Assembly: GCA_004802725.1 (NCBI GenBank)
Contig: SGPM01000096.1
Coordinates: 19,946-83,945 of the forward strand
DNA: 64,000 bases
Source: Antrodiella citrinella
Lineage: Eukaryota; Basidiomycota; Agaricomycetes; Polyporales; Steccherinaceae
Direction: 5' to 3'
Shown: piece by piece, positions 21,883 to 32,715 of the stretch
Position numbering within the stretch: the stretch's first letter is position 1
Layout of the letters: every line of letters begins with the position of its first letter
Program-made: the position numbers and the translations under genes
Notes under the pieces: generated by a model
Told to the model about the DNA's origin: nothing
What the model saw: the letters and a program-made list of their open reading frames with translations, nothing else
Database searches by the model: none

Positions 21883-23044
21883 TCACTCCGTAACGGTGAA
21901 CTTCAACCGCATGGCCTCGCCCTCGCCGACCGTCTCGCAGCGCACCTTCTCCATGTTCTCCACGATATAATGCGCGCCGCAGTTCTCGATCTTGGCGCGG
22001 TCGTGGGACGTGCAGACCGCGATGACCGTCGCGCCGGAGGCGACGCCCGCGCGGATGCCCGAGGGCGAGTCCTCGAACACGACGCAGTTGCGCGCGTCGA
22101 ATCCGAGGCACTTGGCGGCGAGCAGGAAGGGGTCGGGCGCGGGCTTGCCGGCTTTGAGGCGTTTGTCGTCGGCGGTGATGGTGACGGGCGGAGGGGTGAT
22201 CCCGACGCGAGTCATGCAGCCGTACGCTGGAGAAGAGAAGAGAACACGGTAAGACACAGAGATTGCAGAAGGGAAGAGAGAAATGACGTACCATAGGTCT
22301 TTGCACCAGAGGTGGCGACTGCGTATCTGCCATCAGGGATCGACGAGATCATGTTCTTGACACCGGGCAAGATCTGGACAGACCGATCGACGGCAGTCGC
22401 TTCGAGTTGCCAGGCTGACAGCTGGTCCTTGCGCAGCTTCATCTCCTCGTCAGCAAGCATTTCTTGGTGGCGCTCTTCCATGATGGGATCCTCAAACACG
22501 GCGACTTCGCGCTCGGGAAGAGACTCCATCGTCAACAGGCCCGTCAGCCGCGTCAAGAAAGACGGGCGACGGAGAGTGGCGAGTTGACTCAGGTTGCCGA
22601 CGAACGACGACGCGCGGGATGCAGGGCGGGAAGAGGGTGCAGATGTCGACGGACTCAACGCGGGTGTGGTATCAGCGGAGTCGAAGGGAGAGTTGAGCTG
22701 GGAACCGGGCCCGTGCTTGTTGTACGCGTCGGCGTAGAACAGGATCGTCTCCTCGAACGCTTGCACTTCGTCGTCCATCTCGTGCGACTTGATGTGCGGC
22801 TTGAACTGCGAGAGGTTGTCTACGGCGCGCTTGCCGTGAGTAGCGGCGATCACGTAGGTAGGGTCCTGCCCGATATCCTTGGCGACTTTGCCCCATGCTG
22901 CCTCGACAGCGGCGATGGAGTCGGTGAGAGTACCGTCCTAGATACGAAGATAGAATGTGAGTTGAGGTTGAAAGATAACGAAGACAAAGAACATACCATG
23001 TCAAAGAGGACAGCCTCAGCGGTGAATGACTTGGTGGAAGACAT
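21883..23044 (-). CDS. HAD-superfamily sugar/glycerol phosphatase with internal insertion
   Basis: Three exons on the minus strand, 22997-23044, 22292-22937 and 21883-22226, 1038 nt, 345 residues. HAD motif I is LFDMDGTLTDS with Asp15 as nucleophile and Asp17 as acid/base, split by intron 1. Motif II is the AVATSGA segment, motif III is AGKPAPDPFLLAAKCLG, and motif IV is VVFEDSPSGIRAG. This is the GPP/DOG (glycerol-3-phosphatase, 2-deoxyglucose-6-phosphatase) branch of phosphoglycolate-phosphatase-like hydrolases. Between the cap domain and motif II lies a Ser/Pro-rich insertion of about 70 residues (around residues 90-160) not found in yeast Gpp1, which is about 250 residues long. Cytosolic; physiological substrate cannot be chosen from sequence. 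Confidence 0.88.
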
Positions 23045-26000
23045 GTTGCGAGGTATGGTGTGAGATGGGTACTAGTAGGATGTCAAAGCACGTAGGAAAG
23101 CAAAAGCTTGGATGAGATGTAGGAAACGAGTGTCCTGATAGTTGGTCGGGATCGTAGCAGCCCTTATATATTGTTTGACCGTCCTGGGGTTGACGTCAAA
23201 TGGATAACGGGGCGGCTTGCGTTGTCTCCCGGGCGGCAAACATTTGGAAGGAAAATGAGGCTGACGGTGGACAGGCTGAAAGTTTTCAGGTTCGGTGGTC
23301 AAAATTGAAAGTGGAGTGAATCGGACTTTTGAGATCGGAGGCAACGAGATCCCAGAAGCCGTGGTATCTGTTATCCAAGAGCAAAAACGCCCCCGAAAGT
23401 CGGGATGCCTGCGTCCGCGCGTATCGCCGAAAGTGTGGTGGCGCCGAGGGCAGGGTGGAAGGTGTGAAACCCTATTACAGGCAAACGTGCATGGAAAGAG
23501 CTCGAAAGCCTTGGTGGGACATCCGCAAAAGGCAACGGCTTTTGGTTGATGGCGGTGGAGAAAGTAACTCAGCGGCGCACACAGTGATTGCTCAGATCGG
23601 CGACCTCGATCGTAGCGAGAAAAGGCAGTGGTACCTCGCTGGGTTTGCCTGTTTACAAGCGTCCTCCTCGCCAGCAAAGACATGGACAGAGGTCACCCAG
23701 ATAGGTATGCTCGGGTAGCGGGAGAGGATAACGATGGAGCGGGAAAGACGTGTGCCCGCGGGTAAGTGAAAGAACGTTGTCGACAGTGACGATTCGGCAA
23801 CAAAGGGCATTGATGGCGAGTTTGCAACCCCAGATGTGTTCGGAACGAATCCTTTCAGACGAAGGCGGGTGAAGAACACAGACGTTCTACTCAAAAAGGC
23901 ATATCACGCGCGCCTGATAACATTCCCCGCCGTCGGCACCGTCGATATGCAGTTGCCGCCCTTCCTTTTCCAGCCAGAACAGACCGGAAAAGGAAATCCC
24001 GAACGACCCTCCGATCACCCTCTTTTCAGTGTACAACAGTACAAGCAACCCTTCAAGGGGTGTCAAAGTGCACCGAGTTGACGCACTTGGCAGCTCTTCA
24101 GGCCTTCAATGACCCGTTCGAAGCTTGGAGCCGTGGTGTAGTAAAGCCGTGGCCTTGCCGTGTCTTCTCTTTCTTTATGAGGTCAGAAACAGTGTTGTGG
24201 AGAGAGATAATCACCGTTAGCGGTAAGGATTTCATACAGCATCAGATTTACTTGCGTACAAGATGATGCATGATGGTTCTTCGAATCAAACTAAAAAAGG
24301 AACTCACCCTGAACGTATCTTTGCAAAATGAACCCTCAAAGCAAAGCGACTCCGAGCTCTGTAGGCCTTATGGGATTCCCTTCTCGAGTGGCGCCGTTTC
24401 AAGCGAATGTCATGCATCACAGATGGCGACATATATGCATATGGAGGAGGGGCTACTCGGAGATTGCTTCTTCTGCTTGCCTGTAGCGTTTTGGCCTCTT
24501 GTGAAGAGGATCCTACGGTTGTAGGAGTTGAGTTCATGAACGAAGAAAGAAACAGAATACAAGAAAGGGAATTTGCGTCAGGACACCGGCAAAGCACAGT
24601 GAGCGCCTATCCTTTTTGAGGTGGCCACTCCGCATGCCGTCTTCATCGCCGACCACGACCACGATGAACGTTCAACTCGACGGCAACGTTCAACCGTGTC
24701 GTCATCATGAATCCAATATCCGCTCTATCATAGTCTAAAACTTCGCTGCCCTTGGTGGTGCCTGTGATGAAAGAGGGTGCAACTTTCGGGATGTGTTGAC
24801 TTCATGTGAAAGGAAGTTCCACCTCTTCCGCTGGAAGGGATGATTGTGATGGTCTGAGGTGAATCATTTCCGTTTGTTCTCGGGAGGTGAGTCGTTTCTG
24901 ACCTTCTTTCGTGTTTGGGCACCTTTCCTGACATACACACGTCCAGCTAGTAACTCTCGGGGAGGAGCCTTAGCTTTCCTCTCCTTCTTCTGGCTCCTCG
25001 ATTATGAAGACGAGTGGGGCATTGAGTAATGGCTTTGTAAAGGAGACGCACCTAGACGCACCCCAATTCAATGCAAGCTCGTCCAAGCTGTCCGGCTTCT
25101 TTCGCCTCCGAGAGCTGTATGCCACGTTCTCTCTTATCGCCGCTGTGGGCGTCGATTGGGCGTTGAGTACGACGTTCCATTCAACTCTGTAAACCCGCGA
25201 GACGCCTGAAGCTACTATGCATGTAAGTTCTTTCAAAGATATGACCGGGGACAGTCTAACGACGAGCGCTAGCGTTGCGCCGCAATACCAATACAACGTA
25301 AGCTACATACCTCGAAGCGTTATCTTACAGACTGAATAGATGCGAGGGTCCTTTCAGCGTTCGTGTGTTATCGTATTGATGTTTGGTAACAGATGTCCTG
25401 GTCGGAGGATATACTCTTCCATTCAAGTCTCCCGTCTCCCATGTGTCAATCGCGCACAGGAATGGTACGACGCCATGGTACACGACCTGCGTGTCCTAGA
25501 AGACGTGCCGTTGTGAGCGAGAGGACAGCGATGTTCAACATCAGTTGAAGTGGAGTCGGCAAGGGCCAACTCGTGACCTCCAGCGCACCACGAGCCAAGG
25601 CGTTCGTCCACCACAAGCACATGTCTCGCCAGATCAGAGCGGCGAGTAGCAGACGTCCACGCCTATATGGCAGGCTTGTCCCCATCCAATGCAGCTGCGT
25701 CGATCACGATCGTCTTGTCTATTTCCCCAAGGCACCTCCGTTGAGTTTTGTACGTTCGGTTCTTCGCTGCTTTAGACCGGAAGCGTGTCCGACGGTGTTC
25801 TCAGGACGATGGTACTGATCTTCGTCGATTACAGGTTCGATTCCGCCGTGCCAAGGTCAGCTCTTCTATCCAACAGGCATGTGATGTTAACAGGAGACTG
25901 TTCATATGATAGTCCTTGGTCGCGTCGAGGGCGCTTTCACCCGACAGCGGACAGCAGGACACACACTCAGGACCCACGAGACGAGGGCACTATGCAGAAT

Positions 26001-28027
26001 GGAATGTTGTGCATGAGTTCCCCGTTTTCTGCGTTGTCGAGTAAGATCTTCCGCATTTCTATTCATTGAAGATGTACTGATCTCGTTCAGGCGAAAGCTT
26101 GGTTGACTGACAGTACTTCGCTGGCCATGACATAAGTCGTGTCTCCCGGCGCTCGTATGTCGCCCTCGACACCATTCCTATACACCGAGTACATTGAGCT
26201 ATGTCAAGACTCGAAGTCCTCTTGCACGTATCTGAAGGTGCAAGGTCAGCTACGGCCGACTGGGATTGCTTCGGATGCTTGTCTCTCCAACGCAGACCTG
26301 CGAAATAGAATATTGGGTACACGAGTTTCCCGTTCTGTGCGATACTGAGTACGAGCTTTCGCATTCTCTCTGCATGAAGATACGCTAAACTCGTTTAGGC
26401 GAAAACCTGCTTGACCTCAGTAGTTCGGCGGTCGTGACATCCGTTGTTTTCTGTATGTCGTCGTTCACGTCGTTCTTATACGCCCACTTCATTCGGCAGG
26501 GGCAAGACCCGAAAGCTGTACGTACCTGAGGAACCCCACAAGGGAGCAAGATCAGCTACGGACGGCTTCGGATGCTTCGGACGCTTGGCTCTCCAGTGCA
26601 GATGTCGATTCTAGTGGATCATCTCTTTGAGGATATGTTTTCTGTTTACGACCCCGACGGTCCTTCCTCCGAGACAGAGATGCCGCTAGGTGTGTTCCGC
26701 GTTCAATTCGAAATAAATCGTCTCTCATATTGGTCTGCTCACAGGAAGGTGCTGTATATTCTCGTACGCGTGTGCAATTATGCCGCGACACGTCTGACAA
26801 ATGATTCTTCGTGATGTGTTTGTCGAGACTGAGCGCTGATATTGGGTTTACGAGTACGACCCGTTCTTGTGATTACGCCCGGTATCGTGCTTGCAACTAC
26901 TTCGGCGTCATTATAGCTAACAGAGACCACGCCAAGTACTGGCAGCCCTTCCGCGACCCACACTGGTTCTGCTATCACTCAAAGGAACCACCTAGCAGAG
27001 TATTTTGCGACGCAAGACATACAATTTTTTTGTCTGTGCTTGGCGTTCACTGAGTCACTGCACGGACACCTGTTCCCCGGAGCCTTTTCCTCACTTTCTT
27101 CTCACACCATCCACAGCTGTTCCCATCGACGCTTCCGACGCTTCCCCATACATTGGCCTTGACGTGCGCGAGCTGCGCATGACGAGCTTTCGAGCCTTCT
27201 CCAATGGCATATGAACATTCCCTAGGATGGCCAAGGTGCTCAATTCGTGTCGCTGCCTTCGAGTGACAGTATCCTACCCTGACGGGACGCAAATGATCTC
27301 AAGAAGAAGAAACCAAGTCGTTTTGTAACGCTTACATGCGCTTACAGCTATAAACGTATATGAACGCCAACGTCGTGGGGCAACACACGATGACACACTC
27401 CACTATTCCCGCGTCCGTTGCTACGCGTCCGACGCCTACTGCCAGACCTGAGACAATTGCCACAAGGCGTGTGTCCTGTTTGTGACCCTCACGCGACAGT
27501 TCGCATCCCGAAGATCATCTACACCACATGGTGCAGCTGCAGCCGCAACTACGTTTACCTGCAAGAGGTGTTCGCAAGACCAATTCCACGCTTTGTTTAC
27601 TCTACGACTCTACAAATCTTTGAGTGCAATTACGCCAAGATAATTTGGCAGCGAGGACCGCGGTGGATTCGCGGACTTTGCGGTCATCGGTCGCGCAGGG
27701 TGTTGTGGCGGGTGATCAGAACGGGTTTGATCATCAGTTGACGCGAATGAGATTTTCCGAAGCGTATCATACAAGGCGCGTAGGCGCCCATGATTCTGTA
27801 GGGTCACGCTGTCAGCTATCGCTACGGTAAGCCTGAGTTTCACAGACCTCGCTGTCTATTGGCACTGATGGTGACCTTGTTCTCAGCCGACTCTTTCTTT
27901 TTCTTCACGAGCTCACCACCGAGCACGACGACGACCTCCTCTCATTCTCCCGCTGCTCTGGCGGACCTCACATTCATTTTTCAGCGACATTCCTTTCGTT
28001 AGACAACACTAAACGACTTGTGCAACG
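23045..28027. other. gene-poor region of about 5 kb
   Basis: No gene with recognised domains or a convincing exon chain was found. The left part includes the promoter of the HAD gene. At 24970-25200 on the minus strand an open frame with an upstream TTTACAG acceptor and an acidic end (EEPEEGEES) could be the last exon of a decayed or unrecognised gene; a hydrophobic open frame (25446-25685, minus) lies upstream of it, suggesting a membrane-protein remnant. The region 25790-26880 is a decayed tandem repeat listed separately. The last about 150 bp before 28028 are CT-rich and promoter-like. Confidence 0.5.
25790..26880. repeat. diverged tandem repeat, unit about 260-310 bp
   Basis: Blocks beginning near 25985 and 26300 align over nearly 300 bp with many substitutions. 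Shared words include GAGTT(C/T)CCCGTT, (G/C)TCGTT(C/T)AGGCGAAA, GATCAGCTACGG/GGTCAGCTACGG and GGCTTCGGATGCTT-like text. Shorter matches occur near 25806 (GTACTGATCT) and 26840 (ATATTGGGT and ACGAGT). Coding capacity is broken in all frames. Confidence 0.55.
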
Positions 28028-30049
28028 ATGCACAACCTCCCCATGAAGATGCGGAAAGTTCCACACACAAAAATTTTGCAGGAGCGCGGACTGCTGGGAC
28101 TTGACGTTCCTGCGATCATAGACAAAGTGCCCATTGTAGGATCCGTTGCAGCGAAGGCAGTGGAAGCCTTGCCTAGCATAGTGAGTGAGGTTCCTATCGT
28201 CGGACCCGTGTTGGCACCAGTCGTCGCGGCTGTTGCAGGACCAGACACTCCTACACCTACACCCACACCTACACCCACACCTACACCTACACCTGCGCCT
28301 GCACCTTCACCCACACCAGCCCCGTCACCACCACCATCGTCTTCGTCTTCTCCTCCTCCTCCGCCTCCACCTGCAAACAACCCGCCACCACCAAACAATG
28401 GTGGGTCGTCCGACAGTGGGTCAGGCCCCAGCGGTAATTCTGGCAACGGATCAGGGTCGGGCAACGGTTCGGGTAATAACAACGGTGCTGGTAACGCACC
28501 AGCTCCACAACCCAACAGTCCCTCGAATAGTCCTCCTCCCAGCTCTCCTGAGTCTTCTCCCACTCAACCCGAACAACCGCCGGCCAGCAACTCCGAGCCA
28601 AGCCAAGATGGCAACAGTGCTAGCAAATTCGCACCCACTGGCGCCGTCGATGTCGCCGTGAGTGGTTCTTCGGAAGGCAATGCCAGTGGGGGTGACGTTC
28701 CTATACGTACTATCAACCCCACCGCGTCCCAGCCATGGCAGGCTGCAGTAAACGTCGCGAACCCCACTAGTGCAGGCGACAGCAGTCCTGCTCCGACCAC
28801 TGACTCAAACGGAGATGTCATTACTCCGGCGACCACAGCAAGTGGACCACACCCCAGCATCATTTCTGGAGGCAACATTCCTACTGTTGGCGGTTTCCCG
28901 CTTGGCGGAGGCTCCGGCGGTCCTGGAGACGGGAGCTCATCTGGCGGGAACGGGCAGGGTGGAACCATCAGCGGACCGAATGCTAAAACCAGACTGTCGA
29001 CAGGTGCCATTGCGGGTATCGCAGTCGGTGCCGCCCTCCTGTTGGCCTTAGTGTCGATCTGCATTGCTCGTGCTTGTTATATGAACAAGCGTGTTGCCCG
29101 TCGTAAACAGTGGTTCGGGAAGAAGAAAGCACCTGGTTATGGTGCTGCAGCAGGAATTAGTAGCAACGATGTGGACATCAAGAAGAACCGTACTTCTCAC
29201 CGAAGTTCCTTCGGGACCACCATCGATCGTGGGATCAGGCCGTTCCCTGCTGATCCGACGTGGCCTTTCAACACCTTTGCTGCTCCTTCCAGTCCCACGA
29301 TGAGCCAAGGACCGTCGCGTTTCTCCGTCTCGGTCCCCTCTGCTGCTTCTCCCATTGCGGACACCATGCCATCCCCCGTTGTCCGTACGAGCGTAACTGA
29401 GGGCGACGACGGTTTCATCTCTGGCCTTCAACGCGACTCTGGCGGATTCGACTACCTGATGATCCCTGATACTGCCACTGTAAAAGGTGGTGTCAGCGAC
29501 TTCCCAGCTCTTTCTGTGCGCACCTACTCGTCTACCGAGTCGTTGACCTTCCCGCGTCCGCCCACCGGAGAGTCTCAACTCATGAACGAGGATTCCAACT
29601 CCACCTTGCGCAACTCTACTCTGCGCCCTAACAGCGCATACTTGTCCCCAAAGACCTCTGGCTACGAGTCGAACAACTCTGATGACCATTCCGTGGACAA
29701 CCCCTTCACCGACTTCGTCACCGTTGACTCCCACTTCACCTCTTCAACTTCAGTCGACGCTTCCGCCACCGAGCACTTCGCTGCAGTCGAAATCATTAAG
29801 AGGCCGTTCGTCACCACCATGACTGACGAAATCTCCGTAAAGCCTGGTGACCAAGTCCGCGTGAGAAAGCGGTTCGACGACGGGTGGGCGTACGCAGAGA
29901 AACTGTCGGATGGGACGAGGGGTTTGTTCCCCATCGACTGCTTGAGGGACGAGAACGAAGATTTGCCTGCGTTCTTGGCTTCCAAGCGAATAAGTAGTTA
30001 TTCCGGAATGAGAGAGCTGCGACTCAGTAAAGTCGGAACAGCTGTCTGA
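28028..30049 (+). CDS. Fus1-like single-pass membrane protein with mucin region and SH3 domain
   Basis: Uninterrupted open frame of 2022 nt, 673 residues. Residues about 25-70 carry two related hydrophobic blocks with VPIVG(S/P)V; residues about 75-320 are Pro/Thr/Ser/Gly/Asn-rich, including a (TP)n tract, and would be heavily O-glycosylated. One transmembrane helix follows at about 327-350 (GAIAGIAVGAALLLALVSICIA), then a basic stop-transfer KRVARRK. The cytoplasmic part of about 320 residues is Ser-rich and ends with an SH3 domain at about 598-650 (TDEISVKPGDQVRVRKRF, DDGWAYAEKL, TRGLFPIDCL). This order is that of yeast Fus1 and of mucin-type sensors feeding MAPK pathways. A classical N-terminal signal peptide is not obvious. 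A role in cell fusion, polarity or surface sensing is inference. Confidence 0.78.
   Translation: MHNLPMKMRKVPHTKILQERGLLGLDVPAIIDKVPIVGSVAAKAVEALPSIVSEVPIVGPVLAPVVAAVAGPDTPTPTPTPTPTPTPTPAPAPSPTPAPSPPPSSSSSPPPPPPPANNPPPPNNGGSSDSGSGPSGNSGNGSGSGNGSGNNNGAGNAPAPQPNSPSNSPPPSSPESSPTQPEQPPASNSEPSQDGNSASKFAPTGAVDVAVSGSSEGNASGGDVPIRTINPTASQPWQAAVNVANPTSAGDSSPAPTTDSNGDVITPATTASGPHPSIISGGNIPTVGGFPLGGGSGGPGDGSSSGGNGQGGTISGPNAKTRLSTGAIAGIAVGAALLLALVSICIARACYMNKRVARRKQWFGKKKAPGYGAAAGISSNDVDIKKNRTSHRSSFGTTIDRGIRPFPADPTWPFNTFAAPSSPTMSQGPSRFSVSVPSAASPIADTMPSPVVRTSVTEGDDGFISGLQRDSGGFDYLMIPDTATVKGGVSDFPALSVRTYSSTESLTFPRPPTGESQLMNEDSNSTLRNSTLRPNSAYLSPKTSGYESNNSDDHSVDNPFTDFVTVDSHFTSSTSVDASATEHFAAVEIIKRPFVTTMTDEISVKPGDQVRVRKRFDDGWAYAEKLSDGTRGLFPIDCLRDENEDLPAFLASKRISSYSGMRELRLSKVGTAV
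28251..28318 (+). repeat. CCTACA/CCCACA minisatellite coding (TP)n
   Basis: About eleven near-copies of the hexamer CCTACA or CCCACA inside the mucin region of the SH3 protein. In frame they code Thr-Pro pairs, so length changes in multiples of six would alter the tract without breaking the frame. Confidence 0.8.
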
Positions 30050-31311
30050 TCTCATCCGCAGTGCCTGACACCCAGGTGAGTTCGCCCTGAAGTCCATTCC
30101 TTCTTGACTGTTCATTGTACTGACTGTTACCCCTTGCTCTCAGCATGCATACCCACACCCTATCTCCTCGGTACACACCGTTCATCTCTCATCATCATGT
30201 TCTTCAACACATCGCCTTACACTTTTATCTATCCCCCGTGGCTCATGCTGGACAAGTGTCGCTCCCTCTTGTTTATACTTCACCTATTCTTGTCGTTGGA
30301 CAGCTCATCCGAAGGAGCGGAACTTGTTTATACCCCCCACCACCCACCTGTGATCCCCTACGTCGTTTGCTGTAGCGTGAGTGCGTTGCACTGTGTCTTC
30401 GATGCCTTGTTCTGTTTGTCCTTTGTGCTTGTGATTGATCTTCTCACCTCTAGCTGTTCTTTTTTGTTGCCTGACAAGGGCGTACTGTTATCCCTCGTCT
30501 TGCCGTCTTTGTTTTTGGATCGTCCTTCTTGCTCGCCAATTCATTCGTACATATATCCTTGTCTTTTCGCTCAAATATACGCTATTCGTACATATATCCC
30601 CCTTTTGTTTTCCTATATTTTTCTTTCTCTCGACCACCATTTGTTTTCCGTAATAGAACTTTCTTGTCCATCTTTCCTGGATGCAGTACACGATTCACGA
30701 ATATTATCTCCGTGTTGTAGTTACCTTCAAGTAAAGTTTAAAGCAGTTGTGTTTGTTTACCTTGTATCTTCTCGAATCGAAATGCGCACAGTTGCGGAAA
30801 ATCGGCGAGAGTTTGTGATTGACGCGAGGACTGTGTGAACGTCAAACAAGAGTTCACGACGCTCCACGTTCCGTTCGAGTCCACCCTCGTATGTATATCC
30901 GCAGTTGGTTCTAAGCAGGGCAAATGGCAGGTTAAGCTGGGTTTATAACGTACAGATAATTTCGTGAAGGGAGGCGTAAAAAATCACTAGCGAATCAATC
31001 GTGAAGTGAATGCAGCAGCGAGCAGTAGTCCGGTGAGAGAGAGGAGGTAGTTTGGGCAAGTAAAGGCGGTGATGAATGGAGAATGCAGTGTGCAAAAAGA
31101 TGCAAAGTGCGTCAGAATCCCAAAAACGGGTATAAACAGAGTGCTGAAGGGGGCGGTCCATAAATTGAATACAAGTCTAAGTATTGACGATGAAGTGAAC
31201 GTATGGAAGGCATCTGTTGTGTCCGTAGGAATGTGAATGGTTCGAGTCAAAAGAGAGTCGCGGATAATGTAAGGTTCAGCAAAGTGACTGACTGGCGAGA
31301 TCAGGGAAAGC
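30050..31311. other. convergent 3' region, T/C-rich
   Basis: About 1.26 kb between the SH3 gene and the secreted-protein gene. It is strongly pyrimidine-rich on the plus strand (30100-30760), giving a long but featureless open frame at 30104-30838 that I do not regard as a gene. Likely 3' UTRs. Confidence 0.5.
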
Positions 31312-32715
31312 TTATAACGATAGGACACCAGAGAGTATGGGGAGAGCGGCGACAGAAATAACTACTGACGAGACCATCCATAATGATGACCATGGCAATG
31401 TCCGAAGAGCACTAAAAGCATCTCAGTAAGCTGCAAGCAAAAATCCAAGTTCTGAACGAGGCGACTCACAAGGAGGATGGTCGGGCCGTAATCTTCACAT
31501 TCATGACAGCTACCAGACCGTCGATCGCATTTGAGCCATTCACACCTACACTAAGGTAATGATTGATTCCATTGCTGGAATTGGACAGCAAGCCTGAGAT
31601 GTACGAAACGTTCGTTTGGTACGTATAATTGGCGAAGGATGACTCTCCAGAAAATTGCGATGTGTTGGTGAGAGCACTTGTAGGGATGACTTGATTCGTG
31701 ATATTGCCGATCATCCAGTCACTGCAAAGATAGATTGATAAAATGAAAGAGGGCGAGTACGAGGAGAATCTCACCGTCCGAGGTTGTACCTATCATGTCA
31801 ATGTGACAACTTGTGAGAGGCACATACGAAGAAGGTGATATGCCGAGCTTACCCATTAGGAATGATATCGTGACCCACTATACGGAAAGCACGAGGTCAA
31901 TAGATGTTAGCACGCGCCAAAGTAGCTCACGTACACTTTATAGGCAGTTCGTACGACGATGCTATGAAAATTGCACCGCTGGTGGATTCTGAGTGGATGC
32001 CGATTGTGAGCGGTTTGCGGGGACACACCTATCTGCATTCGGTCCGTTCTGTACCCAATACCGAAAGTGACCGCCACCCTCCACGGTCTCTTCACACGTT
32101 CCTAGCTGAGGGTCGCCATAATCCCATCGTATGACTGCCGTTTCATTCACTGGCAAACAATCGAGAGGAGAGATCATGAAAACATGAAAAGGTGTTGCAG
32201 AGTGGACACGTACATAAGCCCTTCCCGTCGCCAAGATTCGCTGCTTGGTCGTCTCCCAGGTGTTGTCCTAGACATTCACTTGCGTATCCAAACGACCTTG
32301 AGATACGAAACAATGTCAGGAGATAGCGACACCGCTTAAGAAACTAGGGTGCTCACAAGAAGTAATTCCGCAGCCCTCCGTCAGTCTGTTGGTCCTTCAT
32401 GACGTCGGGATCAGAATTTGCGGACATGATAATGTTGAGAGGTTCTCCAAGACCAGCTGGAAACGTCCCAGGTACGCTCTAAATAAAACAACGTTCAGCA
32501 CAAGGACCGAGAGTCCAAACACCGTTCCATACTGTCAACATGCTCCCTCCATTGCTCAAGGGATTAAAGTAGCCTTCTGGTGGTACGTTTGATCGTCTAG
32601 AAAAGGGACTTGGTGGTGCTCGTCGATAGTCGGGGTGTAGGTCCGCAAAGGAGAGAGTGGGTGCACATAACAGCAAGAGAAACAAATACGATGCTGCCAT
32701 TATTCTGGCAAACAA
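31312..32715 (-). CDS. secreted, probably GPI-anchored glycoprotein of unknown function
   Basis: Nine exons on the minus strand (32533-32715, 32357-32478, 32214-32296, 32029-32149, 31935-31978, 31853-31877, 31775-31789, 31470-31721, 31312-31411), 945 nt, 314 residues. The N-terminus is a signal peptide (AASYLFLLLLCAPTLSFA); an internal Met at 32700 would give a tighter one. The mature part carries conserved-looking blocks LNIIMSANSDPDV, GYASECLGQHLGD, AVIRWDYGDP, HFRYWVQNGP and HDIIPNGYNLGRDW, and several N-glycosylation sequons (NTS, NYT, NVS, NSS, NGS). The last exon codes a hydrophobic tail ISVAALPILSGVLSL ending at the stop, preceded by Ser residues, consistent with a GPI-anchor signal. 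I recall similar hypothetical proteins in Agaricomycetes but no function. Exons of 25 and 15 nt are needed for the frame. Confidence 0.82.

Noticed and set aside
21592..22296. Open frame of 234 codons on the plus strand over the HAD gene
   Set aside because: Antisense shadow of the GC-rich HAD exon 3; product is Arg/Glu/Gly-rich with no domain.
23072..23683. Open frame of 203 codons on the minus strand
   Set aside because: It sits directly upstream of the HAD gene on the same strand, has no recognisable motifs and no splice structure; more likely promoter sequence.
30104..30838. Long open frame of 244 codons on the plus strand
   Set aside because: It lies in a strongly T/C-rich 3' region, has no domain content and codon use unlike its neighbours. 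Low-complexity pyrimidine tracts produce such frames by chance.
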